6,514 nucleotides of DNA, from assembly GCA_031411575.1 (NCBI GenBank), contig JANOBJ010000299.1:1-6514 (forward strand). The letters run 5' to 3'. The position numbers and the translations under genes were made by a program. Shown in pieces: positions 1 through 5,552 of this stretch. The first letter of the stretch is position 1, and each line of letters opens with the position of its first letter. This DNA is from JANOBJ01 sp031411575 (GTDB lineage: Bacteria > Pseudomonadota > Gammaproteobacteria > Burkholderiales > Burkholderiaceae_C). The notes below the pieces were generated by a model. That model was not told the DNA's origin and ran no database searches. It was given only the letters and a program-made list of their open reading frames with translations.

Positions 1-693
1 CTTGACGAGGGTGGCGCTGGTGACCAGCACCGGCGTCTTGGGCACGTCGGTCGGGAACGGGCCGCCGGGGCCGGTGGGCATGGCCTTGATCTTGTTGACC
101 ACGTCCATGCCGCTCACCACCTTGCCGAACACGGTGTAGCCAAACAGCTGCGGTGAGTTGACCAGCTGGCTGCGCGCCACGTTTTCGTACACGCGGCCAC
201 CGTACTCAAATTTGACGACCGGGTCGCCCGGCGGGATCACGGTGGGGTCGAGGAAGGCGTTGTCCTTGACGTTGATGAAGAACTGGGCCGAGGCCGAGTG
301 CGGGTCGGCGGTGCGCGCCATGGCCAGCGTGCCCACCACGTTTTTCGAGCCGCCCTTGGCCAGCGCCTCGCGGCCTTCGTGCTGCACCGGTGGGCGCGTG
401 GGTTTTTGCGCGTACTTGGCGTCAAAGCCGCCGCCCTGCACCATGAAGTTGTCGATCACGCGGTGAAACACCGTGCCGTCGTAGTGCTTGTCCTTCACGT
501 ACTGCAGGAAATTCTCGACCGTCTTGGGCGCCTTGTCGGGATAAACCTCGACCACGAAATCGCCGGCGGTGGTGGCGAACTTGACCTTGGGCGCGTCCTG
601 CGCGGCGGCCGGCAGGGCCGCGCCGAACAGTGCAGCGGTGGCCAGGGCACAGGCGGTGGCCACCCGACGGGTCATGAAAAACGGGGGGTGCAT
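1..693 (-). CDS. ppiA: Secreted cyclophilin-type peptidyl-prolyl cis-trans isomerase (partial, C-terminus cut by window edge)
   Basis: Catalyses cis-trans isomerisation of Xaa-Pro bonds, probably helping proteins fold in the periplasm. The reading frame is open for 231 codons from ATG at 693 to the window edge, with no stop inside. Residues 1-31 form a signal peptide: MTRR, a hydrophobic Ala/Leu stretch, then PAAA before QDAPKV. The cyclophilin fold follows: FHRVIDNFMVQGGGF at 76-90 (R78 is the expected catalytic Arg), GTLAMARTAD at 121-130, SASAQFFIN at 133-141 and FGYTVFGKVVSGMD at 184-197. These match E. coli PpiA closely, as recalled. Residues 150-183 are a loop about 29 residues longer than in E. 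coli PpiA. ATG 693 is preferred over ATG 675 because an AAGGAG Shine-Dalgarno lies 10 nt before it and its ATG overlaps the transpeptidase stop (TGATG), implying translational coupling. ATG 675 (MTRRV) would give a more typical signal peptide and cannot be excluded. The family call is firm; the symbol is by analogy. Confidence 0.93.
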   Translation of the reverse strand, partial: MHPPFFMTRRVATACALATAALFGAALPAAAQDAPKVKFATTAGDFVVEVYPDKAPKTVENFLQYVKDKHYDGTVFHRVIDNFMVQGGGFDAKYAQKPTRPPVQHEGREALAKGGSKNVVGTLAMARTADPHSASAQFFINVKDNAFLDPTVIPPGDPVVKFEYGGRVYENVARSQLVNSPQLFGYTVFGKVVSGMDVVNKIKAMPTGPGGPFPTDVPKTPVLVTSATLVK

Positions 694-1931
694 CAGCCAA
701 TCACTCCTTCAAAAAAGATCTTCCATTGCCCGCCCTGGCGCATCCAGTACTGGCGTTTGACGGGCCCGGTGCGCATGCCGCCGGCCACCTCGCCAAAGGT
801 TACCACCATCGTGTCGGCGCTGTCGGTCCAGCGCAGGTAGGACAGGTCCTTGAGCTGGATCGGGCGGCCGCGCGCGCGTTCGATCTCGCCCCTGAGCGCC
901 GGCGTCCATTCGGCCAGCGTCTTGGTGTAGCTCTTGAAATCGGGCGTGTAGAAGCCCAGCACCCGGGTCAGGTCGCCGCTGGTCTTGGCGGTGCGCCAGG
1001 CGTCCAGCGCGCTCTCAAAGCTGCGGCCGTCGGCGGCCACGCTTTGCGGCGGCACCCACTTGAGCTGCTGCGCGATTACCACCGGCGTGGTGCGCACGCT
1101 CACGGTGCGGACCAGGCGCTCCAGGTCGGGGTTGGCCATGGCCACGCAGCCATCGGTGGCCTTGGGCGCGCGCGCAAACTGGTCGCGCGGCGTGCCGTGC
1201 AGCCAGATGCCGCTGCCGGTCTTTCCGCGCTGGATATCCAGCGCGTTGGGGTAGTTGATCGGCAGCGCGCCCGAGCCGTACAGATCTTTCAGCGAGCGCG
1301 GATCAAGGTTGCTGGTGATGTAGTAGATGCCCAGCGGCGTGCGCAGATCGCCTTCCACCGCCTTCTCGATGCCGGATTTGCCGACCGAGATGTAGTAGTC
1401 GGCCACCAGCTTCAGGCCAGTGGGGCCGTTTTCAAACAGGTACAGCCGCGCGCGCGACGCATCCACCGCGATCGCATGCCGGTTTTGCGGCGACAGCGCC
1501 ATGAACTGCGAGGGGATGAAGCCCGCCGGCGGCCGCTCGCGCAGGGCCTTCAGGCGCATCTGCGACTCTTCGCGCAGCTCGGCCAGCACCGGCGCGCCAG
1601 CCAGCGCCGCGGTGTCGGGCACATCGCCCAGCATGCGCAGCGGGCGCGTCTGGCTGCTCAGCAGGTCGCCATAGATCAGTTGAGCCAGCTGGAAATTCGG
1701 ATGGTCGGTGACGAGCTTTTGCGCCTTTTGCAGGGCCTCGCGGCTTTTGGCCTGGCCGATCAGGCGGTACACCTCGATCAGCCGCGCCTCGGCCTCGCCG
1801 TCACGCGGCGCGCGCACCGCCTTGCGCGCGGGCTGGCTGGTGGCCTTGACCGCGCCGGTCGCGTGCGCAAAAGCGGCCGGCCAGAGCAGGCCGGTCGCTA
1901 TGAAAACAGTAGCTAGAAACGTCCGTGTCAC
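693..1931 (-). CDS. Secreted L,D-transpeptidase (YkuD family) with C-terminal NTF2-like domain
   Basis: Probable periplasmic enzyme that forms or remodels peptidoglycan cross-links, or links to other envelope components, through a catalytic cysteine. From GTG 1931 the protein is 412 residues. Residues 1-24 form a good signal peptide (VTRTFLATVF..., ending AFAHA). A helical, TPR-like stretch follows at about 47-90 (RLIEVYRLIGQAKSREAL and onward). The YkuD domain is at about 150-287: TPLGIYYITS, then GIWLHGTP with H245, then ATDGCVAMAN with C262. The usual SHGC is TDGC here. Residues from about 302 to 412 resemble an NTF2/SnoaL-like fold (SALDAWRTAKTSGDLTRVLG; QYWMRQGGQWKIFFEGVIG), the arrangement of the Cds6-type transpeptidases. 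There is no ATG start in the N-terminal region. GTG 2000 is the other candidate, giving 435 residues, but it would put a terminator hairpin inside the coding region and a 24-residue extension before the signal peptide. The stop overlaps the cyclophilin start. The exact substrate cannot be told from sequence. Confidence 0.9.
   Translation of the reverse strand: MTRTFLATVFIATGLLWPAAFAHATGAVKATSQPARKAVRAPRDGEAEARLIEVYRLIGQAKSREALQKAQKLVTDHPNFQLAQLIYGDLLSSQTRPLRMLGDVPDTAALAGAPVLAELREESQMRLKALRERPPAGFIPSQFMALSPQNRHAIAVDASRARLYLFENGPTGLKLVADYYISVGKSGIEKAVEGDLRTPLGIYYITSNLDPRSLKDLYGSGALPINYPNALDIQRGKTGSGIWLHGTPRDQFARAPKATDGCVAMANPDLERLVRTVSVRTTPVVIAQQLKWVPPQSVAADGRSFESALDAWRTAKTSGDLTRVLGFYTPDFKSYTKTLAEWTPALRGEIERARGRPIQLKDLSYLRWTDSADTMVVTFGEVAGGMRTGPVKRQYWMRQGGQWKIFFEGVIG
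704..709 (-). promoter_or_regulatory. Shine-Dalgarno for the cyclophilin gene
   Basis: AAGGAG on the minus strand, 10 nt before ATG 693 and inside the last codons of the transpeptidase gene. It supports the ATG that overlaps the upstream stop codon rather than the internal ATG at 675, which has only a C-rich stretch before it. Confidence 0.6.
1897..1913 (-). repeat. Short palindromic repeat GCTAC-N7-ATAGC, copy 1
   Basis: On the minus strand this 17-mer reads GCTAC, TGTTTTC, ATAGC. It shares 12 of 17 positions with a second copy at 4755-4771, including both outer pentamers. It lies in codons 7-12 of the transpeptidase signal peptide, encoding ATVFIA. It is AT-rich compared with its surroundings. 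Motifs of this form are, from memory, frequent in Comamonadaceae intergenic DNA. Function is unknown. Confidence 0.5.
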
Positions 1932-1955
1932 GTGGACTATCGCCCCAAAAAGTTT

Positions 1956-1980
1956 AAAAAGCACGCCAAGGCGTGCTTTT
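1956..1980 (-). terminator. Rho-independent terminator after the TPR gene
   Basis: Perfect inverted repeat with 11-nt arms (1970-1980 and 1957-1967) and a 2-nt spacer. On the minus strand the GC core is GCACGCC-TT-GGCGTGC, followed by five T. It begins 30 nt after the TGA of the TPR gene, the usual place for its terminator. The plus-strand reading also ends in four T, so it could work both ways. It lies just 25 nt before the chosen start of the transpeptidase gene. Confidence 0.8.
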
Positions 1981-2009
1981 GCCGGCCGCGCGCGCGGCAC
2001 CCGCCTGGT

Positions 2010-3095
2010 TCAACCGCCGGTGGACTCGCGCACGATTGCCCATCGGTCGCCCGCCTTCACCAGTTCGAGCGTCTTGCGGCTCGAAATGTTCAACGCGTCG
2101 GCACTGTACTCCTGGCGGAACTTGGCGGTGGCCTTGTTGCCGTTCACGCTGAGCGTGAGGTCGCTGATGTCCACCTTGATGCTGCGCTTGCCGACGATGC
2201 GGGCGCGGCGCTCGTCTTCCCAGGCCTTGCGGCTCTGGCTGCCGGGCGGATCGAACTCGGAGCCATAGGCGCCGAGGTAGCGGCTCACGTCCTTGGCGGC
2301 CCAGGCGGCGGCCCAGGCGCGTACGGCAGCTTCGACATCCTTGTCGCCGCCGCCGGCTGAGGGTGCGGCCGGGGCCACCGGAGCGGGTGCAGTGGCCGGC
2401 GCGGCTGCCACCACCGCAGGCGTCGCAGCGGGCGTTGGCGGCTTGGCTGCCGGCGCAGCCGCCACGGCCGACGCGGGTTTGACTGCGGCAGCGGCCGCGG
2501 CAGCGGGCGCAGCGGCAACCGCCGTGGTGCTGGCGGCGCGCACCTGCTTGCCGGCTGGCGAGAACAGATCGCGGATCAGCGCGAGCTTGGGCTGCACGCC
2601 GGTGTTGGTGGCATCGAGCTGCAGCGCCTTGCTGTAGGCTTGGCTGGCCAGCTTGGCGTACACGTCGCCCAGGTTTTCGTGGGCGGTGGCGTAGCTCGGG
2701 TTGGTGCGGATCGCCATTTCGAGCGCGGCGCGGGCCTTGTCAAACTGGCTCTGGCCGGCGTACAGCACGGCCAGGTTGTTGTAGGGCTCAGGCAGCTCGG
2801 GGTAGTCTTCGGTGAGCTTGGTGAAGGTGGTGATGGCGTCGGCCGGCTTGCCCGACTCGGTCAGGATCACGCCCTTGAGGAACCTCATCTGCGGATCGCG
2901 CGGTTTGCCGGCGAGGTACTGGTCGGCCTTGGCCAGCGCTTCGGGCAGCTTGCCCGAACGCATCAGGCTGCTCACGTCGCCGTATTCATCGGCATGCGCA
3001 GCCGAGAGCGTGAACAGCGCGGCCAGCGCCACCAGGCGCAGGGAGCGGGAAACAGCGGTGAAAACGGCAGTGTGTGAAGAACCGGCTAGCGTCAT
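2010..3095 (-). CDS. Secreted TPR protein with Ala/Pro-rich linker and C-terminal NTF2-like domain
   Basis: A 361-residue exported protein of unknown precise function, probably a periplasmic scaffold that binds partner proteins. Signal peptide 1-35: hydrophobic core RLVALAALFTL, then SAAHA before DEYG. About four TPR-type helical repeats span 38-165 (for example EALAKADQYLAGKPRDPQM, EPYNNLAVLYAGQSQFDKA, ATAHENLGDVYAKLA). Residues about 186-250 are almost entirely Ala, Pro, Val and Thr and look like a flexible linker. Residues 251-361 look NTF2/SnoaL-like: DVEAAVRAWAAAWAAKDVSR, a middle part with KVDISDLTLSVNGNKATAKF, and an end with GDRWAIVRE. The same kind of domain ends the neighbouring transpeptidase, which suggests that the two act together. 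The start is ATG 3095, with GAGG 4 nt before it; no other start codon is seen before the signal core. A terminator follows 30 nt after the stop. A possible promoter lies at 3155-3160. Confidence 0.88.
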   Translation of the reverse strand: MTLAGSSHTAVFTAVSRSLRLVALAALFTLSAAHADEYGDVSSLMRSGKLPEALAKADQYLAGKPRDPQMRFLKGVILTESGKPADAITTFTKLTEDYPELPEPYNNLAVLYAGQSQFDKARAALEMAIRTNPSYATAHENLGDVYAKLASQAYSKALQLDATNTGVQPKLALIRDLFSPAGKQVRAASTTAVAAAPAAAAAAAVKPASAVAAAPAAKPPTPAATPAVVAAAPATAPAPVAPAAPSAGGGDKDVEAAVRAWAAAWAAKDVSRYLGAYGSEFDPPGSQSRKAWEDERRARIVGKRSIKVDISDLTLSVNGNKATAKFRQEYSADALNISSRKTLELVKAGDRWAIVRESTGG

Positions 3096-3154
3096 AGAAC
3101 CTCATGAATCGGGCGCACAGGCCACCCCCAAGCAGGGGCCTTATACTGCCCGAC

Positions 3155-3160
3155 ATTGTA
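3155..3160 (-). promoter_or_regulatory. Possible -10 box of the TPR gene promoter
   Basis: TACAAT on the minus strand (GCTACAATG), about 60 nt before ATG 3095. No convincing -35 hexamer is found 16-18 nt upstream; that stretch is occupied by a GC-rich palindrome. The position suits a promoter for the minus-strand genes, but it rests on one hexamer. Confidence 0.35.
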
Positions 3161-3165
3161 GCTGA

Positions 3166-3184
3166 GGGGTCGGCTCCCGACCCC
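3166..3184. repeat. Perfect 8+8 bp palindrome in the divergent intergenic region (possible operator)
   Basis: Arms GGGGTCGG (3166-3173) and CCGACCCC (3177-3184) are exact reverse complements separated by CTC. No T-run follows on either strand, so it is not a typical terminator. It sits 5 nt upstream of the TACAAT box on the minus strand, overlapping where a -35 box and an operator would be. It could bind a dimeric regulator; no known regulator site is recognised. Confidence 0.45.
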
Positions 3185-3326
3185 CGCCGCACCGCTGTAC
3201 AAAACGTTTCAAATCAAGCTTGGCGCCCCCGAATGACGGTGAGGGCATACTGGGTAGAAGACAATCCCGGAACCGATTCGAGAACCATCCGGGCCTTCGT
3301 CCGCCGGCCCTTCGTCCACAACGCCC

Positions 3327-4703
3327 ATGAGTTTGCGCATCTACAACACGCTGTCGCGTGCCCTGGAGGAGTTTTCGCCGCTGGAACCTGGCCATGTGCG
3401 CCTGTACGTCTGCGGCATTACGGTCTATGACCTGTGCCATGCGGGCCACGCGCGCTCGATGGTGGCGTTTGACGTGATCCAGCGCTGGCTCAAGACCAGT
3501 GGCTACCGGGTCACGTTTGTGCGCAACATCACCGACATCGACGACAAGATCATTCGCCGCGCGGTGGAAAACGGCGAGACCATCAAAAGCCTGACCGACC
3601 GCATGGTGGTCGAGATGTACCGCGATTTCGACGCCCTGGGGCTGGAGCGCCCCGACCACGACCCGCGCGCCACCGACTACGTGCCGCAGATGCTCGGCAT
3701 GATCCGCACGCTGCAGGACAAGGGGCTGGCCTACCGCACCCCGGCGGGCGACGTCAACTACGCGGTGCGCAAGTTTGAGGGCTACGGCAAGCTGTCGGGC
3801 AAATCGATTGACGAACTGCACGCGGGCGAACGCGTGGCCGTGCTCGACGGCAAGGAAGACCCGCTCGATTTCGTACTCTGGAAAGCAGCCAAGGCCAGCG
3901 AGCCCGACGACGCCAAATGGCCCAGCGACCACGGCCCGGGCCGCCCCGGCTGGCACATCGAGTGCTCGGCCATGTGCGGCGAGCTGCTGGGTCAGACGGT
4001 GGACATCCACGGCGGGGGCGCCGACCTGCAGTTTCCGCACCACGAGAACGAGATCGCGCAGAGCGAGGGCGCCAACGGCCGGCCGCTGGCGCGTTACTGG
4101 GTGCACAACGGTTTCGTGAATGTGGACAACGAAAAGATGTCCAAGAGCCTGGGCAACTTCTTCACCATCCGCGAATTGCTGAAGACGTTTGACGCTGAAA
4201 CCATCCGCTTCTTCGTGGTGCGCAGCCACTACCGCAGCCCGCTGAACTACAGCGATGCGCACCTGGCCGATGCGCGCGGCGCGCTCAAGCGGCTGTACAC
4301 CGCGCTCGATCTCGTGGCGCCCGCGCAAGGCGCCATCGACTGGGCCAACCCGTTTGCCGCGCGCTTCCAGGCCGCGATGAACGAAGACTTTGGCACGCCC
4401 GAAGCCGTGGCGGTGCTGTTTGATCTGGCGGGCGAGGTGAACCGCACGCGGTCACCCGCGATGGCGGGGCTGCTCCAGGCGCTGGGCGGTTGCCTGGGGC
4501 TGCTGCAGGGCGACCCGCAAGCTTTCCTGAAGGGCGGCAGCGCCATGGACGAAGCGGCGATCCAGCAGCAGATCGAGGCCCGCGCCGCCGCCAAGAAAGC
4601 CAGGAATTTTGCCGAGGCTGACCGCATCCGCACTGAGCTGCTGGCCCAGGGCGTCGTGTTGAAGGACTCGGCAACCGGAACCACCTGGGAAGCCGCGCCA
4701 TGA
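3327..4703 (+). CDS. cysS: Cysteinyl-tRNA synthetase
   Basis: Class I aminoacyl-tRNA synthetase that activates cysteine with ATP and charges tRNA-Cys in the cytoplasm. It is 458 residues, close to the 461 of E. coli CysS. The HIGH-type signature is HAGH at 38-41 (in YDLCHAGHARSM) and KMSKS is at 270-274. The zinc ligands that bind the cysteine thiol are all present: C29 (YVCG), C213 (GWHIECSAM), H238 and E242 (FPHHENE), offset by only 1-4 residues from E. coli C28, C209, H234 and E238. The C-terminal anticodon-binding helical part is intact up to TTWEAAP. ATG 3327 is the only usable start: the frame has no other ATG, GTG or TTG back to a stop at 3255. No clear Shine-Dalgarno precedes it. A weak promoter-like CATACT at 3246-3251 is the best -10 seen upstream. 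The first gene of a plus-strand run followed by a DNA glycosylase and accA. Confidence 0.98.
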   Translation: MSLRIYNTLSRALEEFSPLEPGHVRLYVCGITVYDLCHAGHARSMVAFDVIQRWLKTSGYRVTFVRNITDIDDKIIRRAVENGETIKSLTDRMVVEMYRDFDALGLERPDHDPRATDYVPQMLGMIRTLQDKGLAYRTPAGDVNYAVRKFEGYGKLSGKSIDELHAGERVAVLDGKEDPLDFVLWKAAKASEPDDAKWPSDHGPGRPGWHIECSAMCGELLGQTVDIHGGGADLQFPHHENEIAQSEGANGRPLARYWVHNGFVNVDNEKMSKSLGNFFTIRELLKTFDAETIRFFVVRSHYRSPLNYSDAHLADARGALKRLYTALDLVAPAQGAIDWANPFAARFQAAMNEDFGTPEAVAVLFDLAGEVNRTRSPAMAGLLQALGGCLGLLQGDPQAFLKGGSAMDEAAIQQQIEARAAAKKARNFAEADRIRTELLAQGVVLKDSATGTTWEAAP

Positions 4704-4748
4704 GTGTTTTTGAGGTGTTTTCGGCCTCTGGTCCGCATGGGATGGTCA

Positions 4749-5411
4749 ATGTCTGCTACTAAAATTATAGCAAGTGAATTGGCCACGCCCGACTACTGGA
4801 GCGACGCCTGTCGCCACCTGGCGCGCAAGGACCGTGTCATGAAGCGGTTGATTCCGCAGTTCGGCGACGGCTGCCTGCAGTCGCGCGGCGACGCCTTCAC
4901 CACGTTGGCGCGCAGCATCGTGGGGCAGCAGATCTCGGTCAAGGCCGCGCAGACGGTGTGGGACCGGTTCGTTGCGCTGCCGGGCGCGAGGGCCCAACAC
5001 CTGAGCCCGGCCAACGTGCTCAAACTCAAGGTGGATGACATGCGCGCGGCTGGGTTGTCGGCGCGCAAGATCGAGTATCTGGTGGACCTTTCGCTGCACT
5101 TTGACAGTGGCGCCATCAGCGCCGACAACTGGCTGTCGATGGACGACGAGGCGGTCATCACCGAGCTGGTCGGTATTCGCGGCATCGGCCGCTGGACGGC
5201 CGAAATGTTCCTGATCTTCCACCTGATGCGACCCAACGTGCTGCCGCTGGATGATGTGGGCCTGATCAACGGCATCAGCAAGAACTATTTTTCGGGCGAG
5301 GCGGTGAGCCGCAGCGACGCGCGCGAGGTGGCCGCAGCCTGGGCACCGTTTTGCAGCGTCGCAACTTGGTATATTTGGCGTTCGCTGGACCCGCTGCCGG
5401 TGGCGTATTGA
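4749..5411 (+). CDS. HhH-GPD base-excision DNA glycosylase (DNA-3-methyladenine glycosylase, AlkA-like, short form)
   Basis: Probable repair enzyme that removes alkylated purines such as 3-methyladenine from DNA. From ATG 4749 it is 220 residues. It has the glycosylase core only, without the extra N-terminal domain of E. coli AlkA (282 residues). Early conserved part: FTTLARSIVGQQISVKAA at 50-67. The helix-hairpin-helix is LVGIRGIGRWTAEMF at 140-154. The catalytic Asp is in LPLDDVGL, most likely D169. The tail WAPFCSVATWYIWRSLD is typical of the family. No iron-sulphur Cys cluster is seen, unlike Nth or MutY. Start choice: ATG 4749 has a weak GGGA 6 nt upstream; ATG 4737 and GTG 4704 (directly after the cysS stop) are alternatives. 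Residues 3-8 (ATKIIA) are encoded by a short palindromic repeat, so the true N-terminus is uncertain. It lies 45 bp after cysS and is probably cotranscribed with it. It is often annotated alkA, but the symbol is left blank because of the short form. Confidence 0.9.
   Translation: MSATKIIASELATPDYWSDACRHLARKDRVMKRLIPQFGDGCLQSRGDAFTTLARSIVGQQISVKAAQTVWDRFVALPGARAQHLSPANVLKLKVDDMRAAGLSARKIEYLVDLSLHFDSGAISADNWLSMDDEAVITELVGIRGIGRWTAEMFLIFHLMRPNVLPLDDVGLINGISKNYFSGEAVSRSDAREVAAAWAPFCSVATWYIWRSLDPLPVAY
4755..4771 (+). repeat. Short palindromic repeat GCTAC-N7-ATAGC, copy 2
   Basis: Reads GCTAC, TAAAATT, ATAGC on the plus strand, the second copy of the element at 1897-1913 (12 of 17 positions shared). 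It covers codons 3-8 of the glycosylase gene as called here and encodes ATKIIA, in the same frame relative to the repeat as copy 1. Confidence 0.5.
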
Positions 5412-5540
5412 CCCACCCCCGAAGCGCCTGCGGCGCCTCCCCCGGACCTAGAGGGGCCCTGCGGTGGCCAAGGGGGCGCCGCCAGAGGCCCGGCAAAGCC
5501 GGTTCTGCGGTGGCCCTGACAATTGCAGTGCATCGACGAC
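5412..5540. repeat. GC-rich intergenic spacer with nested inverted and direct repeats
   Basis: No gene is seen here. Visible structure: a small hairpin GCGCC-TGC-GGCGC at 5424-5436; an 8-bp arm GCGGCGCC at 5430-5437 that pairs exactly with 5475-5482, extended by nearby C and G runs; a hairpin CCGGC-AAA-GCCGG at 5490-5502; and the 11-mer CTGCGGTGGCC repeated directly at 5459-5469 and 5505-5515. The type resembles GC-rich interspersed intergenic elements I recall from Comamonadaceae genomes. There is no T-run for an intrinsic terminator. It may shape the mRNA between the glycosylase and accA. Confidence 0.55.
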
Positions 5541-5546
5541 AAGGAG
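5541..5546 (+). promoter_or_regulatory. Shine-Dalgarno deciding the TTG start of accA
   Basis: AAGGAG, 6 nt before TTG 5553. No in-frame ATG or GTG lies near it, and the protein similarity to AccA begins immediately after the TTG (AKRTFLDFE), so this site fixes the start. Confidence 0.8.
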
Positions 5547-5552
5547 ATAAGC

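Noticed and set aside
726..1916. 396-codon open frame on the plus strand opposite the transpeptidase gene
   Set aside because: Shadow frame of a GC-rich gene: Arg/Ala/His/Gln-rich with no recognisable domain, while the opposite strand encodes a clear YkuD protein with a signal peptide.
1956..1980. Hairpin as a mobile-element end or CRISPR-like repeat
   Set aside because: It is a single copy with a GC core and T-run just after a stop codon, which an intrinsic terminator explains fully.
2285..2637. Low-complexity Pro/Arg and Ala frames over the TPR gene linker, on both strands
   Set aside because: They come from the repetitive Ala/Pro codons of the linker read in other frames.
3220..3251. Possible cysS promoter TTGGCG ... 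CATACT
   Set aside because: The 20-bp spacing is too long and the -10 box is weak, so it is mentioned only as a candidate.
3141..4328. 395-codon open frame on the minus strand opposite cysS
   Set aside because: Antisense shadow of a clear CysS with all its catalytic and zinc motifs; the composition is typical of reversed GC-rich codons.
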